NCBI GenBank assembly: GCA_019915015.1
Contig: JAHBBC010000014.1
Location: forward strand, 62,001 to 126,000
DNA from: Auriscalpium vulgare
Taxonomy: Eukaryota; Basidiomycota; Agaricomycetes; Russulales; Auriscalpiaceae
Length of the DNA: 64,000 nt
Reading direction: 5' to 3'
The notes beneath the pieces are model-generated. The model was not told the origin of the DNA. It worked only from the letters and a program-made list of their open reading frames with translations, and searched no databases. A program made the position numbers and the translations under genes. This document shows positions 50,898-63,413 of the stretch, piece after piece. How positions within the stretch are numbered: the stretch's first letter is position 1; the number at the start of each line of letters is the position of its first letter.

Positions 50898-53404
50898 CTA
50901 CAGATACCCACCGTACGCCTGGCTCATGCTCGCGTTGCTGCGCACGGACGCGTTGCGCCCGACGGTGTTCAAGCTCGCCATGCTCGCCTTGCGGATGTGC
51001 AGGCCGGGCACGCTCGGACGGCCGCCGGTCTCGTCAAGAGAGCGACGGGGAACCGAGTGCATCGTCGGCGGGGTGGGCAGCGCGCGCGAGCTGCGCACTG
51101 AGTCGATGGACGTGCGCAGTGGGGTGTGGCGCGGGAACGTCGGGAGCGGGGGCAGCGGCGGCGGGCTGAGCGCGATGTCCGAGTCGCTCGCGTACTCCGT
51201 GCCGCCGTAGTGGCTCGGCGACGAGAGCGCGGGCGAGGTGGCGGCGGGCGGCGTGGGCAGCGGCGGCGCGACGGGCGGGCGCCCACCGACCGCGGTGACC
51301 GACGCCGACGCCTGCAGCCCACGCGCCCCGCGGTGCGACTCGCGCACGTTCACGGGGAATGTCGGGAGCTGGGCGTTTGTCGAGGAGGTCCGGGAGAGGT
51401 ACATGCTGATGAGCGAGCTGTGCCCGTCGCCGGAGGACGTGCGGTCGGGCGAGTACTCGGAGCCGGACGAGTCCGCGCGCGGCCTGAATGCCTCGTGGAA
51501 GAGATCCCGCGCCTGGTCGTCCTGAGGAGACTCGGGCAGCTGTGGAGGACTGACGATCTCACGAGACACGGGGGAGCGCATTTTGCGGGGCGCGGCAGGC
51601 AGGCCCCCTGGACCGGAGTGCTCGGTCACAGAAAGCCGGTGCAGCTGCGGCACCACGGGGATCTCCCTCTGTGCAGCGGCCGGCGGGGGAGCGAGGATCG
51701 TGTCGGCGAGAGGTGAGATTTTGCGCTGCAGAGAGCTGGCAGACACCATGCTTGCTGCACTCGCGGAGCGCGCGTGCTCTTGGACCGGCGTCAGCAGGCG
51801 GGAGGTGGAGTCGACGCTGGAGTTTGCCCGGTGATGCGAGACGAAGGGAGAGCTGCGCCAGTCTAAGGAGCCTTGGCGCTCCGGCTTGGGTGGGGGGACG
51901 CGGCTGGATTTCCGAGGAATGCTGCGAGGTGCGAAGGCGGCGTGGACAGCCGGCGCCGCGCTCCCGTTCTTCTCGATGTCCCCTGAGCGGGCCGTAAAGG
52001 AAGAACTGTTGGCGCGTACAGCGGGGCCGAGTACCCTCAGGACGTTGATGAGGATCAGGACATTGAGGACACCTGACGCTGCCGTCAAATATAGGCCTTT
52101 GTGAGATGCAACGAAAAGACGTACCGTTAATATGGACCAAGATCAAGGCAAATGACATAGCACCGACGGAGGCAGGCGAGCCAGAAATGTCCATGAGCTG
52201 TACCACTGACGACGGTAGCATGCAGAAAGAGTAAACTACACCAGCGCAGTCAGTACAGGCGACCAAACGTCGTCAGGGAGATGTACCTGTGGGGAACCTA
52301 CAAGGACTATGTCAGCCGTAAGCGCATGAGGCAGCTACGGGACCACGCACCATAGCAATGAGCGAGCAATGGAGCTCACGAATCGCTGGTACTCCTCAAA
52401 GTCACCGGACTGCGAACGCCAACGGTACTGCGGGTTGAGCTTGAACTTGAGACCACCGTTGATCGTAAGGGTGCCACGAAGGACCAAGAAAATAAGAGAA
52501 TAAAAGATAGTGGAAAGGAACGCGGCCAGATAGATCTGCGTGGAATGTCAGTCATTGTCAGGAGAAGATATTGTGCGGCGACGAACAGGCAAAAAGTAGA
52601 GGAGCATGTGGGCAACGGGATAGTTCCTAGAGACGCCGCAGTCAAGGCCAACGACGGCGTATAGTGGGCCAGAAACAGAGTCGGAGACGGCGGCTGGCAT
52701 GGCGCCTATTGATCAGGGCGCAAAGTCAGCCACTCCTCAGTTGCAAGATACGCATAAAACGTCATACCAATCGCCAAGGCCCCAAAAACACCAAGTGCAA
52801 TGATGGTGATGCCCACCCAATGAGGTTGCCGGTTACGGAGGACGAGCGAGTTGAACGTATGGATGCCCATCGCGACGATGAAGTACGAGGAACCGAATTG
52901 GCCCATTTGCGTCAGGACACCTAGTAAATGGTCATCAAAATAGACCTCTTGGCAATATCTCGAAGACACTCACCCTGCGCAGTGCACGACGATCCTGTGA
53001 GAGCGGCTCTGTCGTAAGACACACTTCAGAGAAGCCACAGGGCATTCAGACGCACCTGTCACGACTGCTCCCGTCGTTATCCAGTCAATCTCAATCATGC
53101 CCCCAATGCTGCTGAGCCAGTTGCTGATGAGCAGGCACAAGGCATATTGACCGAGTTGCGACCGGAAGAAGAAAGCTTCCCGCGACGTCTCGTTGGCGTC
53201 CCGCCTCCAAAGCATCGAATGGAGTGCAACATAGGCCGCCCTGATGAGCACCAGGGAGACTGCTAATGTTGAAAGGAGCGCGAAAACAAAGACGGCCTGT
53301 GTCGTTGTCAGCGCGTGGACTACGTGTGCAAGTGATGTGCGACTCACCGTAGCCCCCGACTTGTCTGAGCCGGCGTACACCATTGTGCGTGGTGGAACGG
53401 CCAT
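50898..53404 (-). CDS. 7-transmembrane receptor with long cytoplasmic tail (GPCR, Git3/glucose-receptor-like)
   Basis: From ATG at 53404 (MAVPPRTMVY): TM1 FVFALLSTLAVSLVLIRAAY, TM2 GQYALCLLISNWLSSIGG, then FGSSYFIVAMGIHTFNSLVL (TM3) and WVGITIIALGVFGALAIG (TM4). The highly typical block GLDCGVSRNYPVAHMLLYF follows, then YLAAFLSTIFYSLIFLVLRG (TM5), RWRSQSGDFEEYQRFVSSIA and further TM segments (VGAMSFALILVHINGT, LNVLILINVLRVLGP). The C-terminal ~360 aa are Ser/Pro/Thr-rich and probably cytoplasmic and phosphorylated. This matches Agaricomycete receptors annotated as family A/Git3-like GPCRs. Ligand unknown; the glucose link is from the yeast family only. At least six introns. Confidence 0.78.
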
Positions 53405-53868
53405 GAGGATCAATGAATGGAGGAGATGGGACGAAAGACGGAGGGATGGACGACTCGTAAAGAAACTGCTGGTCTACAGCGACGACTGTTCCAGACAGAC
53501 TTGGTAAGAGCAACGAGGGAAGAGGCCGTCCTGCGCCTTAGTCGTCAATAATGGCCTCAAGGAAAGAGAGGACCAAAAGGAAACCAGTCCCGAGAGAGCA
53601 GGTGAACGAAAGGAAAAGTCGTGAAGGAGGTCAACAGACAACCTGGGGAAGTACGTCTGCGCGGTCGAGCAACCGTCATACGTCTGTCCAGCCACATCAC
53701 TCGATTAGGCACATCGTTGATGGACAAATCATTGCGCCCCGGAGCCCATGCGCTCGGCCTCGGGTGACGCGGTGCGATCTCTGCAGCATCACCAAGGCAT
53801 CACATCACAAATGGCCGGAGGCTGTGCTTTCGCGACCTCCTCACGGGAGCGCGCCCTCGCGCGCCCTC
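53405..53868. other. Intergenic between receptor start and polymerase eta stop
   Basis: About 460 bp, no coding feature recognised; contains the receptor promoter. Confidence 0.4.
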
Positions 53869-56433
53869 CTACGTACGCGTGAAGAACTTTGCAATACCCT
53901 CTTCGCCCTTCTTTGGGCGCCCCGCCTTCTTGCGCTTAGCGGGTCGTGAGCGCGGACTAGTCGGCCGCAGCCCGCCGCCACCATCGTCCTTGGCCAAGTC
54001 TTCGGCAAAGTGGAAATCTTCGTGTTCCAAGCGCGCCCGCGCCAGGGCCTCCGAACTTGGATCGCCGACGCCTGCCGGTTCCGTGTCGATGCGTCTGTGA
54101 CACCGAGGACACACATAAGCGCCATTATCTTTGTCACTTGATGCCGCCGCGTCTCGCATAGCCACTGGCGCCGTTGCGACAGACGTGGTGTCTTCGGTTT
54201 CAGTTTCAGGTTCATGTGCGGATCCCCCTGGTGTGGGCTCGCGTTTTCGCTTGGGGTACACAGACGGGCCCCAGGAGGGCGGCTTCGACGAGGATCGGAA
54301 GAACCCCTCGATGCTCTTCTGCCCGTTCTCCCCTCCCTCGAGCCCAGTGAAGCCCAGCCCGATATGCGTCACTTTGATGGGCGGCGCGCCATCTCGGCCC
54401 GCGCCAACAAATTCTTTCCACAGCTTGTCGGCGAAGCCAGCGATGACATCTACCGTGACGTTCCGCGTGAAGGGGAACGGCACCTGCTTCGACCGCGAGG
54501 TGTCGTAGCCTGCGAGCACAATTTCATTTCAGATGTCGACTGCGTGCGGAGCAGGTGTGCATACCATGCTTGACATGCAGCACGATCGTTTTCGGCCAAA
54601 CGGCGGGCGAGGCTGACCGGGCATCATTGAGGCGCAGGGCTAGTTCGGCGGCGAGTATACGTAACCTAGGTGGGCCTTCAGATGCCTTGGTGATGGCTTG
54701 GGGTAAATTCTTCGATGCCATCATGCTCTTCGTCAATGTGGGCTTCTCCTTCACTGCCATAAGGGAATAGGCATGGGAGTGACAAGATGATCAAGCGTCG
54801 TGTACGTACCGTCAGAACGATCTATGCCTCTGTAGAAATCTTTGGCGTGAGTGAAGGGCGTCGTGAATGAACAGCGCACTCACCTAAGGACTTCGTAAAC
54901 CCATATCGAACTCTCCCCGAACTTGCTCTGCAGTTCCTCTGGGAAAATGATGAGCCGTCGACAGAGTTATGGAACTCGACGCCGCATACCTAACGAGATC
55001 GTACTACCATCTCACACGAAGTGTGGATCAGCTGCGCCCTTCAATGCCGTTGACAACCGAATATACACGCACAGCAAGTCGCCCACGGTGGACACGTCGT
55101 ACTGATCAGCGAGCGCCTGGCCCAGTTTGCCTCCGAGGAACCTGATCTGCAAGGGATTAGCGTGCCTCGTACTAGATAGGCGTCGCTGTAAAACAGAGGC
55201 ACCTTCTGAAACGGCATAGGGCGCAAGTAGTTTGGAATTGCTGCATTTCTCAAGATATTCTAGGTCATCGCCAGGTGAGCTTCGGGTTAGCAAATGAACT
55301 GCGGGCTCACTTGGCTGTCGTACTTCTTGTAAGATGCGCTGAGCTGTCGCATTCCGGAATGAGTCCGGAAAGCTGCAATGTATGCTCGAATGAGAGTACG
55401 CACCTTCGCGAGGAACTTGTTTCTCGCAATCCCCTGTATGTATTCAAGTCAGCACACTGGCCAGCAGCTAAGAAACAGATTGGGCATACCGCGGACGTCG
55501 TATAACCTAACCTCGTGCGCACGTCCGCTCTGATCTTGTCCATCCGCTCAGCTGCAATGGACAGCGCCACATCGTGCCATGTAGGTCCCGCGTCGTCGCC
55601 ATCCACGTCCCCCACCTCGGCCGCCTGCTCCCCACCATCCGCGGGAGGAGGAGGATGGATCGGCACAACATTGCCTAGATTTTGCCATGAGATAGGCGGG
55701 GGCGGTGGGAGGACGGTGTCGAGGCCGTGCGAGGCGTCAGGGGGCAACTGCTTGAGGTGGGGAAAGCGCGCAAGGATCTCGGTGTGCACGAGATTCGTAA
55801 AATCGATGAAGGCCTCGTCGATGGACGCCTTTTCTGCGGTTCGGTAAGACCTGGCTCCTATCCGCGGGTGGAGTACTGACCGATTTCACCCTCCGGGAGA
55901 CCCTCTTTGAATATCGCAATAATCTTGGCACTCTCGCGCCTGTAGTAATCCAAGGACACCTACGAAGAGTCAACACAACGTCTTGTCAACCTCCGATGCT
56001 ACCGATGCACCTTGTGCGTCGACGTATCCGGATTATCCCAATACTGAGGCTCCGCATCGCCCTCCTTGTACGTCGCGACGTGCACGACAAGAAGCTCGGG
56101 GCACTTCTTGACCGCATCGCGCCACTTGCTCATGCGCGAGATGCCGTACGTGCGCGCGGGGTAGTTGACGGCGATGAGCGCGTCCCACTGGCGCACGACG
56201 AGCGGACGTGCGGGGTCGGCAGCGAGGCGGCGCTGCTCGCACGCGGCGTAGAAGGCGTCGCTGTCGCACAGGGCGACGACGCGCAGGGGGTCGCGCGCGC
56301 CAGGCGGGGGCGAGAGGAGGTGGCGGTAGGTGATGGGCAGGTGGAGGTCGGCGAAGTCGTCGGGGGGCACGGCGGCGGCTTTGGACTTGCCCTTCCATAG
56401 CGAAGGGCGGGTGGACGACTCTGCGTTGGCCAT
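53869..56433 (-). CDS. RAD30: DNA polymerase eta (Y-family translesion polymerase)
   Basis: Copies past UV photoproducts in the nucleus. ATG at 56433 (MANAESSTRPSLWKGKSKAA). Catalytic start: RVVALCDSDAFYAACEQRRL (first metal-binding Asp), PLVVRQWDALIAVNYPARTY, GISRMSKWRDAVKKCPELLV. After introns: VSLDYYRRESAKIIAIF, EKASIDEAF (second acidic pair, SIDEAF), FTNLVHTEILARFPHLKQ, then an acidic insert with DGDDAGPTWHDVALS, GYTTSAG, and the little-finger part (MLAGYDTSRSKQVPFPFTRN, DKLWKEFVGA). The C-terminal exon carries QKSIEGFF, a UBZ-like zinc site (YVCPRCHRRID ... HEDFHFAEDL), a basic patch PAKRKKAGRPKKG, and a terminal PIP box GIAKFF for PCNA. About ten introns. The symbol follows yeast. Confidence 0.92.
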
Positions 56434-56580
56434 AAGTAGTAGTGCTTGGGCTTGCGCACATACGTTCAGAGGGACGATGATAACCAACGTCGTCTTTATT
56501 AGGCACGTGACTGCCGCTGGACGCGACGCGTTCTCTTCAAATTCAGAGAAAACTGCTATTCGTACACATTCTATAACCAA

Positions 56581-58924
56581 CTACTTGCTCTGGATGTTCG
56601 CCGACGTCGTTTCAATGTCTACCTCCAGCAAGTTCTGCGAGCCAGTCAGTGAGCTTGCCCAACAAATGCAGCGAAACAAGCACCGTGACTCACCTTGCCT
56701 GCCTTTATCTCCTCCGCCGACGGCATCAGCCCCAGACGCAACAGCTCGGACGCCTTCGATACGACTGGGTCATTTTGCATGCTAAACATGCCGAGAGTTA
56801 GGTGGGCAGCGGCCACTGACGAAGTGATGTACCACACACCTTGCGACAGCGACGACTTTGCCGTGCTTGATATAGTAGGCAATGAACTTCATCTCTCCAG
56901 GATCACCGCTGATGTAAATGTCGTCGTAGCCACTGCCGATACCACAATAGCGCAGCTGCTGCCCCTCTGGAAAGAAGAAATCAACACAACATCTTTGACG
57001 GCCGCGAGAGACAGACGTACGCGCACTCCAAAACACGGGTACCTTGACGAACGGTTGTGCGTCGCCTGCAATAGTCTTGCCGACTGCCCGACCATGGTTT
57101 CCAGCAACCTAAAAGACGAAGCCGTGAATTCCTGCACACTTCCTGCAAGCAAAATGGCCATACATTCCAATGCTCGACTCTGCGAAAATCGTTCGTGCCA
57201 ATCTGTGGGTACGTCGCGATGTCACCGATGGCGTAGACGTTCTGCTTGCCGGGGACACGCAGGTACTCGTCGACCTTCACGCTGCCGTCCTTCTCTAAAG
57301 CCCACCCGCTGGCCTTGACGTAGTCGGTCGCCGGCCGCACGCCAGTGCCCATCACGATCACGTCCGCGGGCAAGACCTCCCCGGTGGCAAGCTCAACTTC
57401 CGTAGGCGCGTCGGAAGAGGGGCGGATTGCCTTGACAGAGGTTGACGCGTGGAAGATCACGCCTTGTGATTCGTGGAACTGAGATTGTCGGTGTGAGCGT
57501 CGTTCTAGATCTTGAAGAAAACCATGACAGACCTTCTTCAGACCCTTGCCGACCTCCTTGCCAAGCACGGCCTCAAACGGATACTCCTCCATTCCGATGA
57601 CATGGATAGACTCGAGTTTGCGTTTGGAAACCGCCGCCACGAGCTCCATGCTGATGAAGGAGCTGCCGATCACCACCAGCTTTTTACCCTCCTGGCAAGC
57701 TACATGCGCACATGCATTGGACATGCCACAAAGGACAAGATGGACGAGACTAACCTGCGTCGATCTTCTGGGCGTCTTGTACATATCGTAAGGTGAAGAC
57801 ATTTTCCGCATCCGCACCGTCGATGGGGAGGCGGCGCGGCAATCCTCCGCTCGCCAAAATCAAGGTGTCGTAATTGATGACCTCCTTCCCTTCGTCTAGA
57901 GTGACTTCCTTTGTATCGGCATCAACCGAGGTGACCGTCTGGAAGCCACCGTCATTAAAAACCGCATCTCAATAAAATTAAGGTACCGACAACGCCTGTC
58001 CGCAATGCGGTACCATACTTGATCTTCAGGTCGGCCGCGGTACGCCACTCCAGTTTCGAAGCATCGGTGATCAATGCCTTGCTCAACTTTGTCCTGAAAG
58101 TAAAAGGTGAGATCATGCGGGTAGCCTGGTGATTCGTGTCGAGCATCACCTATCGATAGGCGAGTAGGTCTCTTTCGACAAAACCGTGATGTGTCCTCCG
58201 AAGCCATGCTAGAAGATAGCCGATCAGCCAGAGCGCACATCTATACAAACACACCAACCTCTCTCAAGCTCTCAATTGCATGGAACGCACCGGAGCCTCC
58301 GCCAACAATGACCACGCCGGCACCTCCGACCTCGGCCCCAGAGGCAAGCAGTCGCGGCGCGCGAGACATCTTTTCCTTCGTTGTATTTACTGGATCGGCG
58401 GTGACATGGATCTTGCCGTCCGCGACATGTGTCTTGAAGCAGTGCAGCGCTGACGGCGCAGGCGCATCCTCTGCCAACATAAATGAGCACATTGCTTCCG
58501 GAATAACGTACTGGGAGCCTCGTACCGATGTCGCCAGTGGCAACGCGGAAGCAAGCTATGGTGGTGTGAGCACGCAGCAGCACGTGTGCAAATTGCGCGT
58601 ACCTCCATGCCACGGGCTGCGCGAAAACCGTCTGAGTGCCAATTGTTGACAGAGGTGGAAACAGCCACACACCAGACCACCCGTCCATCGGCGGTCAAGA
58701 CGCCCTTCGACAGCGGGGCACCGTAGTGCGTGCAGAAAGCGCTCGTCGCGTGGACCTTGTCACCGAGCCGCGACAGCAGCACCTTGCCCGACGCAAACTC
58801 GACCTCTTTCCTGCGTACCAACATGTCAGTCTGCCGGTACTATTAGCCTCCGCAACGCGCTGACGCACATCTGGCCATCTTTGAGCTCGCTCTCGTCGAG
58901 CACGGCGATTGTGGTGGTGGACAT
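56581..58924 (-). CDS. Rieske-containing AIF-type pyridine nucleotide-disulfide oxidoreductase
   Basis: FAD/NAD(P)H oxidoreductase with an N-terminal Rieske [2Fe-2S] domain, as in AIFM3/AIF-like proteins. ATG at 58924 (MSTTTIAVLDESELKDGQM). Rieske ligands: SAFCTHYGAPLSKG (CxH) and CPWHGACF (CxxH). The second pair spans a 14-nt exon at 58603-58616. FAD site: VVIVGGGSGAFHAIESLRE. Then a domain with LASGGLPRRLPIDGAD, the NAD site KLVVIGSSFISMELVAAVSK, VIVMGTGVRPATDYV, and the FAD site QNVYAIGDIATYPQIG. The C-terminal domain has YCGIGSGYDDIYISGDPGEM and ends NLLEVDIETTSANIQSK. About ten introns. No mitochondrial presequence is obvious at this start. Confidence 0.9.
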
Positions 58925-59801
58925 GGTGCGGGTTGGGGCTGGTGTGAGGCGGCGAAAGCAAGGACTAGTGCGTAAGGGTCGGAGGAGTGTGGGGAGGCGC
59001 ATACACGGGTGGGGGAGTGCATCCGATCTCTAAATACGAGCCGTCCAATCGCGGAGTGTCCGTTACGCTGTGATGTCATTGAGGCTGTTGGACCTCAGGA
59101 TTGGGTTAGGGCTCCCGATAGAATCTGTATATGCCTGCCGGTCGCTACGTTCAAACGGTGCGTTGAGCAGTTGGCAAAGGGCTTACGGTGATCATTACTG
59201 TAGTAAAAGAAACTCAAAGACCTCATGCAACAACGGAATAAAATAGCTGCTGCCAGCTCACAACACATGGAGGTACTAATCCCTCTTATTGGCAAGGGGT
59301 ACCGATTGAAGAAATACGTAGCGGGCGTTGTTATAAGCACACATATCACAATCTATCAAGCATCCTGATACGTGCGGTTGTTCTCCGCGGCCGCCAAAGT
59401 ACCAATGCGGAGAGCAGTCCGGACATGCCGAGTGGCAGGGCGTCGGAGGAAGAGCCTGAGAGATACCAAATTCAAGGCAAATGGGTCGAGGATGCACACA
59501 CGTCGCTACATCAGGCTGCATGCTTCTTACCGGAGTTGGTCCTCGTCCTGACCAATAGGCTCCGAATAAATGATGACCAGCAACAAGCTTGAGGCATGAG
59601 ACGTGAATTGCGCCGACGGATCTGTCCAAGAAATCTCTCAAGTCCCGCAATCCAACGGCAGGAGGGCCTTTCGCCGGCGGGTGACACCATATACGATGCG
59701 GAGTCCAAGATATATATCGACCATGCGAGTAACTAGCCGAGGTGCGTCCAAAGATTCCTTGTGTGATGAGATAGAGCGTGTGGTAGGGTAAGATGGTCCA
59801 T
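58925..59801. other. Intergenic, about 880 bp
   Basis: Short ORFs on both strands without family features or splice-joined blocks. Includes the promoter of the Rieske/AIF gene. Nothing else recognised. Confidence 0.4.
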
Positions 59802-61202
59802 TCAGATCCATAGTGATGTCAATGTCATGAGTGCCGCCAGGAGACTCGCACCGATGCCTGCTGCAGCAACGATTGAATGAGACGCCTCCGAGGGCGCGCT
59901 ACTGTGATGCCCTCCACTTAATCTGACGTTGATTTTCAGGCAGGAAACGCGACTCACGTTGTGCTGGGTGCCGATGTTGAGCCTGCGGACCCCGACGGCG
60001 ACTGTGAGCTTGAAGATGTGCCAGAGCTGCCAACCTGTGCCGAGGCGTTGAAAGCCCTGGTCGTGTTAGACTGCAGCACCCAGGAGATGCCGCCAGAAAC
60101 ATGACCGAGAAAGAGATTGTCCTTGCCTGGCGTCAGCCAAGCGGGACACACCAAACGAATAGGCACGATGCCTCACCTGCCACGTCTCGTTGAGATGCCC
60201 GAGGCTGGTGTAGAAACTGCGGCCGGCAGTTCCCCCGGCGTCTACACCGGCGCCGTGCTCCTGATACCATGCTAGGCGGACGAAGGCGGTGAGCGGAGCA
60301 CATTGGGACACGCAAGCGGTGCAACACACCTGTAGGGTGGGGCGTGCCCTGGTCGAAGTTACGTGGGCCGGGATCTCCATGAGACGCGTGACCTCTTGTG
60401 TTAACCGCCGCGGAGGGTTTCGTACCTGTATAAGAGGATTCGTTTGCTGACAAGACGACAATGGCCCCCACAGAGCGCGGATCCGACTTGAAGTTGTACC
60501 TGCAAGAGTGGAGCTTCAGAAAAGGCAAAAGCTGGTCCTATCGAAACATACATTTCATCTCGAACGCTCCACTGTGCGGGTAACATACTTGTGCTCGGAT
60601 GGGTAGCGTCGATCACGTCTACGATCTTAAGTTGTGTCAAATCAGGGAACTGACACCCGAGAAGCGAAAGCAAGTACCGCGTTCTGTATCTGAGGGTGGT
60701 AGTCGAAGAACGCGCCTAGCAAAGGACATTGGCGCCGCACAAAACACTCGCAGGCACGCGGTGCTCACCGACCTCGCGGCCATAGAACGTCGTATTCCTC
60801 AAGCAGTCCGACGCTGAGTGGATGGCCACAAAGTTCCCGCCCAGGTCGAGGTACTTCTGCAGCGCGTTCTTCCCGTTCGCATCCAGGACTCGAAGCGCAG
60901 CGTAAGCGGCGGACGCCTCGGGCCACCAGGCCATGCATGTGCTCACCTTCGCCGGTGTTCATCAGGAACACGACCACGTCATACTGCGCAAGGGCGGCGT
61001 CGGTGAAGCGGGTGGCGTCTTCGGTCGCGTCGAACTGGACGTTCAGCGACGTTCCGCGCGAGATGAGAGCGTCGCGGGCGGTGGGGATGGAGTCGTGTCT
61101 GAAGTCGGCGGTGGCGGAGTAGATGAGGCCGCGCGCGGAGTGCTGGGCGAGTCCCACCGTGGCCAGGATCGATACAGCAAGGGCGTGCCTACAAAGGCGC
61201 AT
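59802..61202 (-). CDS. Secreted ThuA-domain protein with probable GPI anchor
   Basis: ATG at 61202 opens a signal peptide (MRLCRHALAVSILATVGLAQ). The ThuA-like (trehalose utilisation, glutamine-amidotransferase-like fold) domain follows: GLIYSATADFRHDSIPTARD, YDVVVFLMNTGEG, LQKYLDLGGNFVAIHSASDC. After short introns come FFDYHPQIQNA, DVIDATHPSTSMLPAQW, VLSANESSYT, AWYQEHGAGVDAGGTAGRSF, YTSLGHLNETW and FLGHVSGGISWVLQSNT. The tail is Ser/Gly-rich; a final intron near 59912-59948 joins to SGGHHSSAPSEASHS and a hydrophobic end GIGASLLAALMTLTSL. That arrangement is typical of a GPI-attachment signal, so the protein is probably at the cell surface or wall. The catalytic role of fungal ThuA proteins is unknown. 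Confidence 0.82.
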
Positions 61203-61544
61203 CGTTGAAGAGAGAGTAGTGCCGTTGCCGAATCCGGCATAGGCGCGCATCACCGAATCCTGGTGCCGTCGGCCGCGACGTCCGACGGATATATAGGCAT
61301 GTATAACAGAACGACTATCTTCTGTGCCAAGGTCAGCCACGGAGACTAATAGGCATGGGCAGTATTTGGCGATCATTACTTTTTATCTGCGATGCAAGGT
61401 ATACTAACTATGGTCTATGTAGATGAGTGGTGTAGATGTGAAGTGGGGAAGCTAGCCAGCCTGCACATCCCTGATGCGCCGCACAAAGTCGTCAAGGTCG
61501 TAAGATGACATCCCTCCAATGGGTCAGAGGTATGACACCGCCGC
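61203..61544. other. Intergenic, promoter of the ThuA gene and 3' flank of the DnaJ gene
   Basis: About 340 bp. A TATATAGG box at 61290-61297 lies about 90 bp before the ThuA start. No coding feature. Confidence 0.45.
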
Positions 61545-63413
61545 TCACTGCGTACGGCACTCTGTCTCCCCGCCTTCCTCGTCGTCCGCATCCTCCCACG
61601 CATCGTCGTCTGCGCCCTCACCGAACTGATGTCCGAATCCCTGGTCAAAGAAATCCGACCCCGCAGGGAATGACCGAGCACGCACTTCGACCATGTCGCT
61701 CTCCTCGTACTTCGCTTCATCCACTATAGAGGGCTTCGGCTCGACGTCGGCTTTTTTCGGAGGAAGCAAAGTCTCCAAAGTCTGCAGGTATAGCGCGGTC
61801 AGTATCTGCACATCGGCGAAGGCAAAGAACGGACCTTGACGTCGACATTTTGCAGCCATTGCTCCTCTGGCATTTCAATCTCGAGTACGACGTACATATC
61901 CCCCCGTTCGTCCGTTCTTTTGTGGGTTGGCATACCCTCACCCCGCAGGACGATGGTTTGGCCTGACTTTATGATTTTCCGCGGTGGTGACGCCACATGC
62001 AGTCCGCGCCCGTCCAAGTGGTTTAGAAGTATGCGATCAAAACCGAGGAGGGCTTCTGAAAGGGTGACTTTGACGGTAGTGAGCAAGTCGTTCCCGGACC
62101 GCTCGAATGACGGATGTGGTTGCGCTTTGAGGACAAATATTACATCCCCAGGAGGCAGACCAGGCTTCAACAAGACGTTAGACATGGTCTGGTTTCATAT
62201 GGACGCAGAAAGAAACTCACTTCTTGGTCCCCAGCACCTGCAAGCACTATACGTTGGCCGTCAGACATCCCCTTCTCGACGTATATTTCCTGTCGATTTT
62301 TCTCCTTCACAGTCTTTTCCCCCTTGCACTTCTTGCATCTGTAAGGCGTGTTACAGCGGCAGGAGGGGAGTTACCACGGATAACGAACCTGTCTTTCTCC
62401 CGCAACTTCTCCCCTACACCGTCGCATTCATTGCACGGAGCGCGTGCAGTCCCTAACCGTCCGGGCGCGATCTGTATCCCAAATTTACTAAGTACGCAGG
62501 GTATGTGTTAGGATATATGCATACCTGTGTCTGAACGTGCGTCCATCCCTTGCCTTCGCAAGAAACGCACTTTTTGGGCTTTGCGTTCCCCCGCGCTCCA
62601 GTGCTAAGGCCGAGATAAGCGAGACGAACAGCGAAAGCGAAGCACAACGCACCCTTTACATGTCCCACATTCAATTTCCCTCTCCATCATCATCTTCACG
62701 CTCTTGCCGTTGTACAGGTCCTCTAGGGATACCTCGTACGGGATGACCGAGTCCTCGCCCTTAGTCCGCCTCCGCGATCCGCGGCCACCGCCGCCACCGA
62801 AATCGAACCCAAAGGGCATACCACCTCCGCCGCCTCCCATGCTACCCATGAAGAACTCTGCGAACATGTCGTCCATGTTCCTAGGGGCGCCGCCGCCTCC
62901 CGGTCCTGCGAGCCCCTCCATGCCGTACGAATCGTACGCTTCTCGCGAGTTGGGATCGTTGAGGATTTCATATCTGGGAGGTGATCAACGACGGGCTGGG
63001 GTGATCCAAGCGGGTGTAGTACGGACGCAGCGGCCATCTCTTGGAAATTTTGAATAGCTTCCGGGTCATTGGGATTCTGCCGACGTCTGTAAGCGCGAGC
63101 GGAATTGTGACAAGTGTGCAACGTACCTTGTCCTGGATAAAAACAGTATAACGCGTTTAGATTGAGGAATCCGCTCATAGCGAGCGCGCCTATGTCCTAC
63201 GCACCGGGTGCAAGTCCTTGGCCTGAGAATGGTTATGACGAGAGAATTCGGCACTAGAGAAACGGTGCGCACCTTCTTACGGTATGCTTTCTTGATGTCA
63301 CCTATACGCATAATTCTTCAGCATTTACTGGGATAAAGGACTCGGTGGATGGTACCTTCACTTGCATTGGGCGGAACGCCGAGCAGGTCATAGAGCTCTG
63401 TTTCGATGGGCAC
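61545..63413 (-). CDS. Type I DnaJ/Hsp40 co-chaperone (zinc-finger type, Ydj1/Xdj1-like)
   Basis: Stimulates Hsp70 ATPase. J-domain pieces: [34 protein letters not shown] (18-nt exon 63205-63222), DK (6-nt exon 63127-63132), [31 protein letters not shown]. The joins give the HPD motif across a splice site. A Gly-rich region with [17 protein letters not shown] follows, then [23 protein letters not shown] and further CxxCxGxG zinc pairs ([22 protein letters not shown]). The C-terminal domain has [57 protein letters not shown]. The tail is acidic ([20 protein letters not shown]). The family start would be M-PIETELYD, but here the codon is GTG (63413). The true start may be an exon-split ATG (AG|TGCCC) or an upstream ATG at 63686 in the same frame. 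Confidence 0.88.

Noticed and set aside
59276..59708. Minus-strand ORFs (124 and 65 aa)
   Set aside because: No similarity to known families and no flanking exons.
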